Shown: positions 14,856 to 30,600, numbered from the stretch's first letter. The stretch: 64,000 nt of DNA from Dirofilaria immitis (GCA_024305405.1 JAKNDB010000092.1:3997501-4061500); one strand, 5' to 3'. Program-made: numbers and translations. Notes: generated from the sequence alone by a model not told the origin.

Positions 14856-17800
14856 CTGAGATCTCAAAAAAGCATATCGCTGTTTGCTCAGATTCGGTGT
14901 TCCTCATAATGTACACCACTGAGCCGTTCGTTACTGCCACCTGTAATACTTCACCCAATCTGAACTAATTTTTGACAAATAGCAGATAGCAAATTCAGAA
15001 ATTGTAGCACCAGCAGCAGTGGAAAGCACTATTAAAGAAGCTTTCGTTAGTTGAACGATTGCTTTATTGTCGTCGCCGTGTTGGCTATGAAATAATGACA
15101 TTAAGCCAGGTCATTTCATTAATTCCTGCAAATATTTATCATGAAATGATGCTTCAATCAATTAATTACACATCATTTATAATGAATATTTCACTCTTCC
15201 ACGCTAATCAGAACCATATTTCTCACAGGAACTCAGATGAAATGAAATGACGCTTCTTTGAATTCCGTGTCATTTGTTAAAAATATTACATTCTTTTGCA
15301 TCAATCAAAATCATAGTTCTTCGAGAACAGAATTGAAAAAAAAAGAATGGATTGATTCTAAATGAGAAATGAACAAAATTGACTAATAGTGATTTACTGC
15401 ATGACTTAGACGAATATTTTGCAAAAACTATGTATCAAATAATTTCTAAACTATTAGAATGATAGCATATCCTATATGGATAAAGTTCCAAAATTTCGTG
15501 ATAATAAATTGAATTAAATTTGAAGTTTCCTGCCAACAAGCTTTGAGAAATGTAAAAGAATTAAACTTGGAAGTTGAGAAATTAGCTTTAATTATAAATC
15601 CACACGCAAAGAGAATAAAGAATTTCATAAGCGAAATAGTTAAATTTTCTGAATTTATGGAATAAAATTTGATTTTACATTTGATAGCATGAAACATGCA
15701 TCATGCAAAAATTTTGAAGGATATCATAAAGAAGTAGAAAGATAAAAATCAAAAAATAGTTAGGAAAAATTCAACCGATAAGCAATTTCTTCATGGCGAT
15801 GTTGTGTTTATTTCAACATCAGTAACTATTATACATTGTGTATATATTTCATTAATAATTCTAAAAGCAGCCTTTTTTCAGATATGAGCGAAAGTTTTCT
15901 GATAATTGTAAGAATCTGAAGCATAGAATGTTGCATGTACTTACAAAGCTATTAGACAAAAATTAAAAAATAACTAAATTTTAAAATAATAAGAAATCCT
16001 ATAATCACTACAAAAACAAATAAATTACTGCGAGAAATTTTCATCACCTATCAATACTAATTAACTTTTTTAATAAAAATGAATTAGCATCTAAATTTAA
16101 AGAAGGAAATATACGCTACAATTTGTTCCATAAAACCCTCCAAATTTTTCCATTGGAATCACATGAATCATTCTGTTTTTTAATTAATCCTTGGTTCTCT
16201 ATAAAATGCTTTCTAGATACCGCTTGCTATGCTGCCTAAAGAATTATGTACTGGAAGAATCTTAGCAGTACCTTTTGCATTATCCAGAATGCTAAAGACC
16301 AATTTTAAGTGCAAAGTAATTCCAAATTTTCAGGTGTTGAAGCCAAAAACTGAATAAGTCGAGACAAGTTGTAATTCGAACTTGCAACTTGTTGAAGTAT
16401 ATTCTAATTCAAATCAATATTGTCAAAATTTATTATAAAATATTGAATCATTTGATAGCTTTTAATAATTAGCAATTCTGACTTTGTGTAATGATATATA
16501 TTAAGTTGAATTAATCAAAAAGAAAGCTTTATAATTTGTAATTTTGTAGCCAAAATTCCGCAAAGCTTTGAATTGGTCAAACGTAAAATCTCAACAAAAG
16601 GCATAATGGGCTGCTAATCAGCATCGAACAATAATCAGTTAGTATCCGGGGCATCCGATAAAATCATCTATCTGATACTAAATTTACTTCTAAAATCTGT
16701 TGCCCTCCGAGCTTCATTATTCTTGAATAAGTAAACTCAATTTGTTTACCACTGAACTTCTACATCATTTTTGATTTTTTGTCCGTTTTCTTCGACAATT
16801 TTCGCTAATTTGTCACATAACGGGGAGTGCTTCTCGTTATGTGACAAATTTATGTACTCTTGGCCAATTACTAACCAAATATCCTTGTTACGCCTTTTGC
16901 CTACAAAGATAAAAGTAACATTTAATGAAGTAAGAAAAAATAGAGTTTTAATATGAAAATGAGAGTAAGACATGAAAGGCATAATTGGCAAAAATTCTTT
17001 TTCGTCTATTCGGCTGATTTGTTAGCACCAAATTTGTTAATCAATCGTTGATTATATCTTAAAAAGTCAAACACCCTCTTCATTTAAAATCTTCTTCATT
17101 TTGCATAATGCTAGCACAACATATATAACAAAAAAATGGAAACCAAAAAAAGAAAGGATTTCGGAAATCGAATCAGCAAATAATCAAAACTTTTGATACA
17201 AAATGTTAACTTAATTTCACATTTCAAAATTTTGATTGGAAAATGTTATCTATAGCATAAAAATTTTCAATCAAAAATTTTTTCCCGAACTATTTCCATT
17301 ATTTTTTAAATCATTTTTCAGTAGAAAAACTTATGACGAACAAAAATTATGTAATTTTTCCATTTTCTAGCAAAAATTCATCATAAATACTTTCAATCAA
17401 AATTTTGAAACCTGAAATTAATTAGAAAATTATCATTATAGTACGATAATACGCTTAATGTGCTTATTAATTTTTGAAATTCTTAATTAATCATTCTATA
17501 TACATATGTATGTATAAATATATATTAAGAATTTGAACTATTTATACAAAATGTTTATTCAAAGAAAATACTGTATATATGGAATGATGCATTAACAAAA
17601 ATCATATATTTATTTTCCGACATTAATTTATAAAACCGAAAATCGTGATTAATTATGAGTAGTTATAATCAATATAATCAATAAATTGTCGATTAATTGG
17701 GAATTTTAAAAATTATTAAGCACGTTAAGCATTTTGAAACTTAATGATGAAACTTCAAAAATTATTGTTATAATCAAATTTCGAAAATTGAAATGAATAA

Positions 17801-20800
17801 AATTTGGGAAGTAGATCCATAAAAGACTGGACATATAACTGAAAAGTAGATAATTGACATAAAAGATCGAATAACTAAAGAATAAGTTGTTTAATTAATT
17901 AAATCGAGGTAAATCGAAAACACAAGAAACTCGTAAAATCATGCTTTTTAACTGAAATAAATTTACTGTTTCAAATAGTGCTCATATTTCCTATGCTGAT
18001 GATTTCTTATAAGTTTTTATCGAGGAGGAAGGACTTATTGGAGTTAGAAAAGGAACCAGTAAAAGATGAATGAACAACTAATTAAACTAATTTTTTTAAG
18101 TGCCAAAAACCATCAGAAGTAAAAATAATCTGCAGCAAATGAAATAAAGTTAAAAATTTACAGATCAAAACGAAAAAAGAGTTTGAAAATATTTGATGGA
18201 ACTTAGAGGATCGATATGTTGATAGTATGTCACTCAAAGTTAGAAACTTTTCGCGATATATGTGCTAAGAGAAACCTGATTGAAAATTTCAAAATATTAA
18301 TATCATCACTCCATGTCATTAATATTGTAAATCGCTGTGCAATCAATATTGATTATATTTTATCATAATTACATACACTCATTTAATAATTATTTAAAAA
18401 TACTAAAATATTGTTTTAAAATCTTATTTTATTTTTTTGAATATTTTTAAGTATTTACTTGTAAATAAAAGATCGAATGACCAAATATTGCTCAGAAATG
18501 CAAAGGTAAATTATCGTAAAAATGTTATATAGAGGTTGAAGTTAAGAAACTTTTAAAACTGGAAAAGCCATAATTAATGATACCAATAAAGAAATTATTT
18601 TGGTTGTAAAACAGCACGCTCAAGAACAGTTACAGCTGAAATATATCCTTTTTTTTTTTAAAATAAGTTGCATATTTGTTTTAAGCATAAGTTACGAATG
18701 CTCAGAAATTACAGGATTTGAAAAAACTGGGAATACTTTCCAAACAATAGCAACTTTTTTTTTGAGTCTCAATCTTTTCGCGTAGCTTACGATTTGCTAT
18801 GAACTATTGAAGTTATAATTAGAGGTAATCTTTATCAAGATCTGTCTAAATCTAATAATAGATAAACTAATAACTATTTTACTTATTTAACACCTATCAA
18901 GTTTCAGATTTTTGAATAATTAATTTTATTATTAAACATTGTATGTAACTTAATTCAGATTTCTGTAACGTAAATCATAGTTTGCCAATTTGAAATAATA
19001 TTTTATCATTTTTATCGAAGAATTATAGCAGTTATTAGTAGTCAATATCATGATGCTTAATTATTTTAACAAATAAACAAATCATTTCCTATCCGTTGCA
19101 AACTTAAATTATAATTGATGTCTCTCATCAGAAGATTGCATACAGAAAATCAGAAAAGTGATTGTTGAGATCAATTTTGAATCTTCTTTTAAAATGATCT
19201 CGAACAAAAAGTTTTCTGATTAATGCTAATGGAATAGATGAATTCATTTCTCTCCTCTTACTCTGTTTTATATACAGAAATTGATAGTGAAATTAGAATA
19301 TATCGGTTAATTTGTTTCTTTCGGAATTTTGTAAATTTCAGGGAGTTTTAAATGAAATTTTTGCATTAAAAAAATAGCGAGAAATGTTGGTGCTTTGAAA
19401 AATGGATCAGTGGAAAAAGTTTTGAAGGCAGGCAAACTTATTGAGCGTTCCGTGATGCAATCTCGAAATTTCGTCGATCTGCGCTGGAATATTGCGGTGC
19501 TGCACAGCTGCTATGTTATTGTTATGCTGCCTAATCGTCATTATTTCGACGATATGGTTCCGTAAATTCGATTGACAGCAAAGATATTATTCGTGATGGA
19601 TGATTGGATGTTAGTATGGATGATGAATAGACGGATGGAAAATAATAATGAGGGCAGAAACGATAACAAACAAATAGATTGGAGTTTCAGGTTAACCTTA
19701 TAAATTTTATAGTTGCTACTTTTTTGCAAATTAACAAATTTATTAGATATATCAAATGCATATATTATTGCTTTCAAAGGTCAAACCAACTTAATTTGGT
19801 TTCAATCATTTTGATTCATCAAATTTGTAAAAGAATTTTTGTATTGAACTATTTTTTGGATTAGTTGGTATTTGTATAATCAAATTATTAATTTAGCCAA
19901 AAAAATTTACGACAAAAACATTTTATTATTTTTCCTTCATGATAATAATGCAAGAATGTGGTAGCTTTTCTCGAGTCAAAGATTCCCGAACAGTTTGTTC
20001 GTTGCAAACTTTAGTCTTCCTTTAAGTGAAATTTCTTTTGAATTTCAGATAAATCAATGAAACAGACTGTCAACTTAGCGTTCAACATTTGGTAAATCAT
20101 TTACGTCGTTCCCACCCATCTTAAAATGAAATATTTTTCCCACTTATTTCAAGAACGATTACGATTATTATTATTATTATTTATTATATTATTACTGAGT
20201 TTAAATGATTTGAATAAAATGAATAGTGTTATATAACACGAATATTTCAGCATTAAATATTTTTATAATAATCGCTCCCGAAACAAGTTATTACTGATCC
20301 TTTCTCGACAAAAGCAACAACGTAATATGACTTGAATTTTTCTTCAAATATAGGCAAAATAAATGGCAAGTAAAAATCATGTCTTTAATCAAAATTTGTA
20401 GTGATTGCAGGAACCGTTTTATTTAAAAATTCTATTATTTAGATTCAATCTAGACATGAATGATTTATAGATAATTTAAACGATTCCTCGGGATATTAAG
20501 CATATAAAAATGGCAGAATTTGGAAATGTTAGCTGAATTTTGAAGCAACGTAATAAAACAAACAATTATGGATTATACATAGAAAAATGATAATTGAATT
20601 TTATAAATTTTTTAACTAAACAAAATTAGCATCATTGGAATCGATATAATCCAATAATTTTATCTTTCCTTCCTTCCGAATTCAATTATGATATTTCTAT
20701 GAAAATTGTACAAAAAAATCAATAATTTCAAAAAAACTTTCTGTAACACAGATCCATGTCAATGAAGTAAATCTAATGGGTAAGAAATAACCTTATTTAT

Positions 20801-23800
20801 GATGAAACAAGTTGATTTCATTATCACTACATCAGCAGAACAACTAATCATCCGATACAAGAAATGACGGTAATTCCAAGCATTGATAGGAATTGTGTGA
20901 AGTAAAAATTTGGTATACACTTTCGTGCTTGGTTATGTCTACAACCATACCACATTGAAAATACGACGTCTCATTGCTTTACTTTTTGTTACTAACCTAT
21001 TTTCATTGCTGGTTCTAATATTTCAGTATTGGCTTACTATTTTTCAATTTAGATTATTTATTTATACGTTTTCCTTACCAAATATTTCATTTTTAATTTA
21101 ATAAAATAATATTAATTGTTTTTTTTACATATAATAAAATCAGTCATAGAATATGGCGGAAAATAATATTATAAATGATGTTAGCGATGCAATAAAGCGT
21201 TTTATGGTTTATTAGTATTCGAAAGGTAAAAATTCCATCAACAATAATGTTTAATACTTCTCGGATCTCTTCGAAAATTATCACGAAATCATCACTTCTT
21301 TCAGCTGCTGATTCATTGCTTTCATCATATTTGAAGTTAACTGATTAATATTCCGTGATATGGAGTTAGTTTGGTCAGAGAATTAAAAATAGGTAAAATA
21401 TCGATAAAATATCTCAAAGTTATTGTTTTTCAGTTTCTTTGAAAATTATCACCGATTGATCACTTCTTCCTTGCTGCTGGCTCATTACTTTCATCAATCT
21501 ATTTGAGATTGATAATCAATAATATGTAGTTTTATCAGAGATTTAAAAAGCAACAAAATGTAGACAAAATATTTCAAAGTTATTTCAGCTGGTGATATCT
21601 TTATAAATTCATTCCATTTATCATAATTGTACTACGAAAAATAAGTATTTAAGCCGAATAATTTTTCTGAGATTTTATTCAAATTTTAATATTTGAAACG
21701 AAAAATGAATACTATCGAATAAACGAATAAAAATTAATATTATAAAAATGCTCGTAAATTGATAAAAATTTGAATTTACTCATAAAATTGAAAGAAATGT
21801 TAGTATAATAAAAAATGTATAAAAAAATATATCATATCCAATATTATTATTGTTTCTTTTTCACTAATTCATCTTTTTCAGCCTAGGTTGTTTGATTATA
21901 AGTACACGTTAGCCAATTAATTATATTTGATTTAACTGCTATAAATTGTGCGTCAACTAATTAATTATATTTGATTCATTTCATAATATTAATACTCATA
22001 TATTATATTACATTATAATCAGGTAAAACTTTATCTCTGATTTTAATTCATAACCACTAAGATCTGAAGCAATCGATATTACGTCTAACATATAAGAAGC
22101 TATGACTAAAAGATATTTAATGTGAACAATTCTTTTTTTTTTGTTTTTTTAGTCAAGTTGTCTATCTTCCGATTTTCTACTAGTCTGAAAGTTTGAAATG
22201 AATTTCGAGTCAGATGTGTTTAAATTTTCTATAATTGTTATCCTACGACTAATCTAACAGTGAAATTCAAACGTTCCATAAATGCAATGTTATGAAGCAT
22301 CTGATATAAATATCTTGGATATCAATCTGTTAAGAAAACTGATTAATCTCTTGCACTGATTAGAACAAAAGCATAAGCTATTAGAAAATATTAGAATTTG
22401 AGATTCAAGAGTCAATGATTGTGAGAAAAAAATGGTAAATCATCTCAATGGTAGGAACACTTAATGCAATATCATGGAAATTGAAAACATCTAAGGTTAA
22501 AAAGGTTGAAAAACAACAGGTAATAGTTATAAAGACAATAATAAAAAAGTGCATTTAAATTAAATAAGTATTAAATTAACTGTGAGATTCTGGACGAGAA
22601 TTTTGATAGTAAGATTTGATGCAAAAATTTTGTTGATTGTGCAACATATGAAAAGTATAAATGAAGAACAAAAAATATATGAAAAAAATCGAAATATTTG
22701 CAATATTTTAACATCTATGAGAAAAAAATTAAAATGTTTTCAACATTTTAATATTTCCAAGACTGATTTCAATATATAATGGCAATTTAGGTCTAAATCG
22801 TTAAACAGATGGATGAATGGATGAGGGAAATGGTTAGACGGATGGATGGATAGATGAATGGATAAATGGGTAAATGATTTTGAAATGGAATATGAACTTA
22901 AATTGAAATTGATTGAATAATCTGATAAGCATTAAAATATTCGTATCTCATTCATTCGAATGATCTCGACAGATAATTCGCTCAATGCCTCAACTAACTG
23001 CATGGTGTTAAAATTAAACAGACGCAGCACATTTATCCATAAATCTTCTCCATATGTGAAGCAATTACGAAGTTATGTTCAGCAACAAACTATTCAACTA
23101 ACATCTTCGTATAAATTTATTGCAATAATCGACGAGAATGTTTACATCGGGAACAAAAATTTCTTTGTAATGACACCGCTGCATGTGTTAAAGAAACGCT
23201 TTATGATGGAAATTGCACTTGATCATTGACGTAAAAAGTGTTCAATCTGATTTTCCGAAATCTCATGCACGGTTTAAAGGACATATATGAGACAAAAAGA
23301 AATTTGATAGCGTTTTGATTTGTGCCAACTTTTTACTGCTTATTTTTTATACGCAATCTTATATATATACAATCCTTGTTCTGTGTTATTTCTTAAATAA
23401 AGTTCCGAGAGTCTAATTGGATGAAATGCAAGCCGTGTCCAATTACTTTTTAACGCATGATTGTAGAATATATGGTTGAAATGCATACGAATGGATTTTG
23501 ATTTTAGCTAAATTAATTAGTAAATAAAATTCGCAAAACTTCTTTTGTATAAAATTTCCAATATATAAGACTACTTTTTACAATGATTGAAAATTCTTTG
23601 ATGTCTCTCAACAAATTTAACTGCATAGCATAATTAAGTTTTTCAAAAAAAAAAATCTAATTTTCAATTCTAACCAAATTTGATGCATAAAGCGAAAAGC
23701 TTTTGGTGTAAAAAGAATTAGTTGTAGAAATAAACGGTCTTGTAAAAAATAATAACAAAAATTTAGTCGTTTTCTCTAAACAATCGTCAAACTTTGAGAA

Positions 23801-24601
23801 TTCATTCGAGAAGATTGAGAGGAAAAATGAATTGATGATCAAAATCGGAACTATAAGTGTGTCTCGTTTTGGTTCAAATCAATTAAAGGTCAAAATATTT
23901 GAATATACAACCCATTCTTGAGTTTTTTACAGCACACTTATATCGATTCTTGTTAAAAGAGTGTAGAAAATAAATAGCAGCAACAGCTGTTTAAAGTCAG
24001 TAAAGATAGTTCGATAAAAACGATGAAAAAAGAAACCAGTTGAATTAGTTTTTTTTTGATTCTTTTTCTATTTTTAATTAAGCATAAAAAAGCGATGCAA
24101 GGTCTAACTTATCACACTTACAGATGAATAATCACTGATTAGCTAATCGATGCAGTGAGGATTTCATTTCTAATAAATAAAAATTTATATACAAAGAAAA
24201 TTATAAATAAGAGAGAAAATGAAATTAAGCTTTGATCGCTTTAATTAAGTTATAAAAATTAAACGTGCCACTGATCTGTTCGAAGCAGAAAGTTTTGATC
24301 AATTGGTCGACTGAAGTGAAAAAAAGTTTGAAAAGAAAAGAAGGTAATAATGCTAATTGGCAAAGATAAATAATCACAGGGTAAGAGTAATAAAAACAGC
24401 AATGAAATGGACATTGAAAGGATAGCTACGAGTGAAAGTAATCATCAAATGTTAGAATTGAAAATATTAGCTCGAATAACACCGGACGCTTGTTGATGTA
24501 ACCTGGGCTTTCTTCCTCTCTTGAAACTTAGAATACGTGTGTGTATGTGTGTGTATGTATGTGTGTGTGTGTGTGTATGTATGTGTGTGTATGTATGTGC
24601 G

Positions 24602-24639
<38 letters not shown>

Positions 24640-27600
24640 GATTTGTGTTATATTTGTTCGACGGTGATGTGAAGTGATAGATTGAGAAATCCTAATAATA
24701 AACACTATGTGAACTCATCCATTTACAACATATACTGATTATCATAGACAAAGATTTACAGATTTACACAAAACACAGAGTAACACATATACACACATAC
24801 ATACACAAACACATACATACACATACACACACATACACTCACACACACACACACACATACACACAGACACACACATACATGCATACAGAGATGCGATATT
24901 TAACAACCTATTTTCAATGACGAATTGATCAGGTACTACTAGTTAACTTTGACCAGTGCACCACTACTCAATCGAATATGTCGTTAGAATCCGTGATATC
25001 TTTCATAATCAATTTCATTTAATAATTACTAAAATCAGCAACTGAATAATAGAAATGAAAAGGGGTATGATTTGATAGATACACGTTATCAAAGTTCTTT
25101 AATCACTGTTCTATACTTCCTCGTTTTGCAATATTAGCCACTGAACTGACTTGGCCATTTCTATCGCCCTACCAAATATTCCATTTTTTGGCTCGGAATG
25201 ATGGTAATTCAGTTTGATTGACTTTCGCTATTATATTTTCACCTTCATTTTTCTTCAACTTCTTTAATTAAAATATATGCTACGCGGTGCTGAATTTCGG
25301 CAAAACCATCAGTTCGCCGGCATTGATAATAAAATATGATATCATTGATCGAATCATATAAACAGAACTTGATGCAGTCGCCTCTTTGTTATTTGACGCT
25401 TTCGTAATTATCATGTTGATATTTATTTGTAATGAATTTAACAACATGTGCTTGCTGTTGAAATTTTTATCGAAAAAATAAATTTATGTTGATATGATAT
25501 GATTACTTCTGATCTATCCTAATCATTTTTATCCACATTTAAACAACGAATTGTGAGCACGAAGTTACGAACTTATTTTACTGACTATCCTGTAATCGAA
25601 TGGTTTGAAATATTTGGCTGCATAATATTAGCTTGATAATTACTCAAATTTTGTTTTAGTCGTTTATATTCCCAACAAATGATTTAATCCATTAAATTAA
25701 ATAGCTAAAAATTCTGTCCAAAAAAATTTTTAGAAATTCTGTTCAGTGTCTTCTAATGCTAAATTGAAATTTATATTTTAATTCCGATTAAGTTCAATTT
25801 CTACTTCTCAAAGTAAGGAGGAATTAAAATCCAAACTAAAAATTTAAGGATAAAAACGAACTATTGAAGTAGATGCCATAATAGCATCATTGTAACTGGA
25901 ATTAATTAACTCATTCAGGACCGATTCCATTTTCTGTTCTTCTGAAACATACGACTGATTGAAATTAATTATTGCAGAAATAGAAATGCTTCCGTAAGCT
26001 TATATTATTATTTAATTCAATCAACAGTTAATTATAGATATAAATGAGATTTTTAAATATCGAAATTTGACTTTTACAAATCATAATAATCCTCTGTATG
26101 GCGAACATATTAACTAATCGAGACATGAATAATCACAGCAGTCGACATTTTTTATTTATGAAATATAGTATTATCTTATCATTAATTATACTTTTTCTAG
26201 ATCTTTTTCGTTCATGGATATACTTCTGGATTGAACGATCTTTTCCATGCTGTACTTGATCTACCATATACATTCCCGTGATAAATAATATCAATGCGAT
26301 AACGAATAATAGCATTGCGATTAGAAGTTCATCCCACTAAGGCAGTATCGTATTAGTATTTCAGAAGTAAAGCTATAGGAAAGCAATTAGAAAGAACAGA
26401 AAATTTTTCGGAAGGAAATATTGATATTGTCATGATGAATTAGGAAGATGGAATAATGTATGATAAAATTAAACTGCTTAAATTTATTGTTTGGAAAATC
26501 AATGATATCAATATATTGCATCCGTTTCTCATCAAATCTTATTCGGTTGAATCAATGATAACTTAGTAAAAAGCTAATTCTATGATTATCTTCGATTGTC
26601 GTAATTTGGACTTTGTACAAATAATTTACTTATGTAACATCCAATTGTATGGTTCGATTATCCAAGTTCGAAGTTCACTAGTAAGAAATAAAATTTCATT
26701 TTGTAAGCAATTAGTCTTTTTAATTGGTTTTCTTAAAAATAATGCTTCAAACTATCTATGATTCCTGAATTTTTTTCTTAATGGAAATTTTTAAAATTAG
26801 AAAATATCTTCAATTATTTCCATAACTGAGAGCTGATATAAGAAAACTGATAGAGGAACCTCTACATTTATCTCTCCTCCTAATTTTTGCCTTTAAATTC
26901 AAAATTTATTTCTTGAGCTAAACCGCTTTATCTCATGCCTTGAAAAGAATTAATTTCGGAAGGTTTGGACTTCACAAAATCCGTTGGAGGAATCGTGCAC
27001 ACAATATATCTAATTTCGAAAAAGAAGTAACTCACTTGCAGTGGATCACCGATATTCGGTCTATAAAGCAAAATTTTTACGATCTATTATCTGCGAATCA
27101 TTTCGAATTATTAATTTTACATCATTTGCATGACCAGTAATTTTTAATTCTATTTCATTTCATCCAACTTTTCATTAATCAATATTCGATACCGGTAATT
27201 TATTGAATTTATGTCACAAATATACATGAAAATATAGTTCATTAATTAATTAATATATAATTAATAAACATACATAGCGACGCGACGTTGTTTTATAATA
27301 GAATTATTTGTAGTATCATTTGAGGTTTCTGCAAATCAGAACTCAAAATTAGTAGTGAATCAACATGATAACACTGAAGTTATAATGAGGCGAGAAAAAT
27401 GATAAGAATATGGAGGAATAAAGTGCTGATAACTTAGATATTTGAAAAAATGGTCATTAAAACATCAATTAGGAGCTGATAGTCAATTTGCTAATAGTAA
27501 ATATCAATTTAATAGTTGAGGTAAAGAAGTATTTTTAACTTATCGATCAAAAGTATTTGAAAAATTTATTTATATTTTTAATGAAATGAAGTAGTCAATT

Positions 27601-30600
27601 TGTTTTATTTAACCAATAACTTTCACTACGGTGCTAATGAAAGATTTAATGAAATCCAAATTTAATTTCTTATTTCTTATTTCAATATATCATAATACTT
27701 AAAACTTTGAGAAATATTGAAAATTTTGTGGTATTGTAATGAAAGATCATTATTTATACATTCAAGAGTTTTGAGAATATCAAAATTTTTCTCATTCTGA
27801 AGGAAAAAGAGAAAGAAATATTTTTAATAATGATTATATTTTGTGGCAATAATTATATTTTTGCTGTTCAGACCATGAAAATTTGTTTACAACTTTTTTC
27901 GAGATATCTGAAGGATATGCTTGCATAAAATTATTAAATTCATCTGTCTTCATATCTAAAAAATGTACTAAATTTAATATCCGAAGTATAACTGCTTCTT
28001 TTATTGCTTCCTGAAAATTTTACATATTTGTATAAAAATAATTAGAAATATGAATGTGAATATCTATTAGTTTCACATACCAGTTATGAGTAAGATTTTT
28101 TTGAAATATTAATCGGTCGTTTCAATGTTCAACTATTTGCACTTAATATATGTCTCATAAATATCGCGATATTATTTACATATATCATTAAATGCTATTA
28201 TACATTATTGATAAAATATCTGACGAAGAAATCGTTTGTCAGGGTAGATATTGTATCATAGATACTGAAGATATATAATACAATTCAGGTAATCGTATCA
28301 CTGAATAAAATTAACTTTGACGAAAAATTTTAAGACTTATTAATTTCTACTTAATAAAAAGTGAAAGAAAATGAAGAACTAACCACCGTTATACTATTTG
28401 TAAGTTGTTCGATCAAAATTATCATTGTCAATACGAGAATAAATGCTTGTCCAAAAATATCCTGCAAATAATAAAATTTACATTTCGAAGATCTTACCAA
28501 TGACTACATCTTATGATAAAAAAGCAAATATTACCTAATTATTATGCTAGAATTCCTATTTCTGACTGTAGAACTTATAAATGCTACATCAAATTTTTTT
28601 CTCTGATCACGATAAAAACTCGACGAACATGTTAAAAACGATAAAGCAAAAAAAAGACTGAAATTGACATTAAATTAACGGAAAGATTTTTAAAATATAT
28701 TGCTTTATATCGCTTCTTGTTTTCTTTTTCTCATAGTTTTTAAAATACTTTGCTTTTTATTTTTACATCTTTTTTTTAATTTTATTTTTCCAGTTTACTC
28801 CATTTTCAGTTTTTAATTGGCTAACAAAATACGAGAAAATCATTCGTTGAAATAAATAAATCAGTTTTAAATACTAATTATATCAATCATGCTATCACTA
28901 GGCCATTTAATACAGGTCATCGTTAAGTAAAAACAGGTCATTAGACAACGTAATAATTACCGTATCAGGATTCGTGTTTCTGGATGAAGCAATATAAGTG
29001 CTGCGCCGAACAAATGAAAAATTATTGGAATACTCCAGAAACTTTCTGCAAATATTTTATCAATTTGAAATGAATCCATACCGAGATGATGATCAACAAC
29101 TGAATATCATTTACGATATTAATGATTTATTCGCAATAAGAATGACACACACAATAATTGCCTCCAATGAATCTATCAATGAGTAGCAAAAACAAAATTT
29201 CACTCATTTCAATTAATGTATTACATGCAAATTTATTAGTCATACGAAAATTTTTTATTTGAAAACAGATTGAGAATTCGTGGAATTAAACATAGGAAAA
29301 GGATACACATTCTACGTATATAACGAATTATGTGAAAGAATATGAAGGGGAAAATCATTAAATTTGGGGACAATGTTTAATTTTATTGAAATGCGTTTAA
29401 TCGAAAAAGTCTTAAACTCTTAGCTAAGAAATATGCAAATTTCATCGATTGGTTAATGACTAAATTAATTTTTTTTTAGGATTGATGCTTTCTTTTGCAT
29501 TTAATGTAAGCGACAACTGAAATATTGTCGAGACCATATTTGCAATACATAATTTCTGCTCTTTATTTTCTAGAAAAATTGATGCTATAGTTGTCTATAC
29601 AATCCAACGATATCATTAATTATCATGAAAAACGAAAACTTCCTTCTTTTTCAATAGGAGAGCGAATTGATGCTTCATAGACAATTATATTTGGTAAAGT
29701 TTATTGAATCGGAAGTTTTGATATTGACAACAGGGAGAAATTGTTCGGCATATGGGGATCGACTGTTAAAGGTTTTCGAGTTGCGAAAAAAAGAAGGAAA
29801 AAATCCAGCCGTTTCTACTGGTTACAAGACTGTAGACTGATCATTTACCACTGGAGTCTTATTGAGCAATGCCCAAAAAAAACCCTTTGATTAGTATTAC
29901 ACTATCTGCCTTTCGTGGAACAAGGCATAAGCAAAGAGTAATCATTCGAGATATATAAGATAAAGAAATAAGACTACCTAAACATACATGAGATGAATCA
30001 ATGGCATATAGCGTCATAAAGAAAAGGACGAAACCAATCAGAAAAAACGCAATTCATTTTTCCCGTGCATAGTTATATTTGTTGATATATATAATGGCGG
30101 TAAAAGATGTAAGCAGTAACAATCGGTCGGTAATATTCTAACAGAAATTAAATTTAACATCAATTAAAGATCGTAAAAAGCAACTTAAATCTGAGTGTCA
30201 TTTGCGGATCACACAATTTTTCGGGTTCTCCGACTCTAATATCTTGACAAGAAACAGAGATTAATTGGTACAGGAAAGATTTCTTGCTATTTAATTTTGC
30301 AGTTAATTTATTAACATCATTATTATCAACATCGCATTAATTTGCACTTGTTTTACTCAATTCATATTGATTAATAGTGATGGAAAATAACGAAAACCGA
30401 TAATTGATATAGTATATAACAAAAGCTGATAATTAATACTTCATAGTCATATAAAAAAAAGTTCAAAGTGGTACGAATTATAAATTTGAAAAGAGCGAAA
30501 AATAATAAGTGAAAAGTTTTGATTTCAGAATATTGCAAAGTGATTAAATTTATCATTATCTTAACAAAAGCAAAATGAAAATCAATAGTAGAAGTTAAAA

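Noticed and set aside
23438..23470. Similarity to Tc1-type transposon ends
   Set aside because: Only one end-like string; no matching inverted terminal repeat or transposase found nearby.
26940..27140. 66-codon plus-strand frame
   Set aside because: Needs a TTG start, no acceptor or donor; lies in the intron of the minus-strand model.
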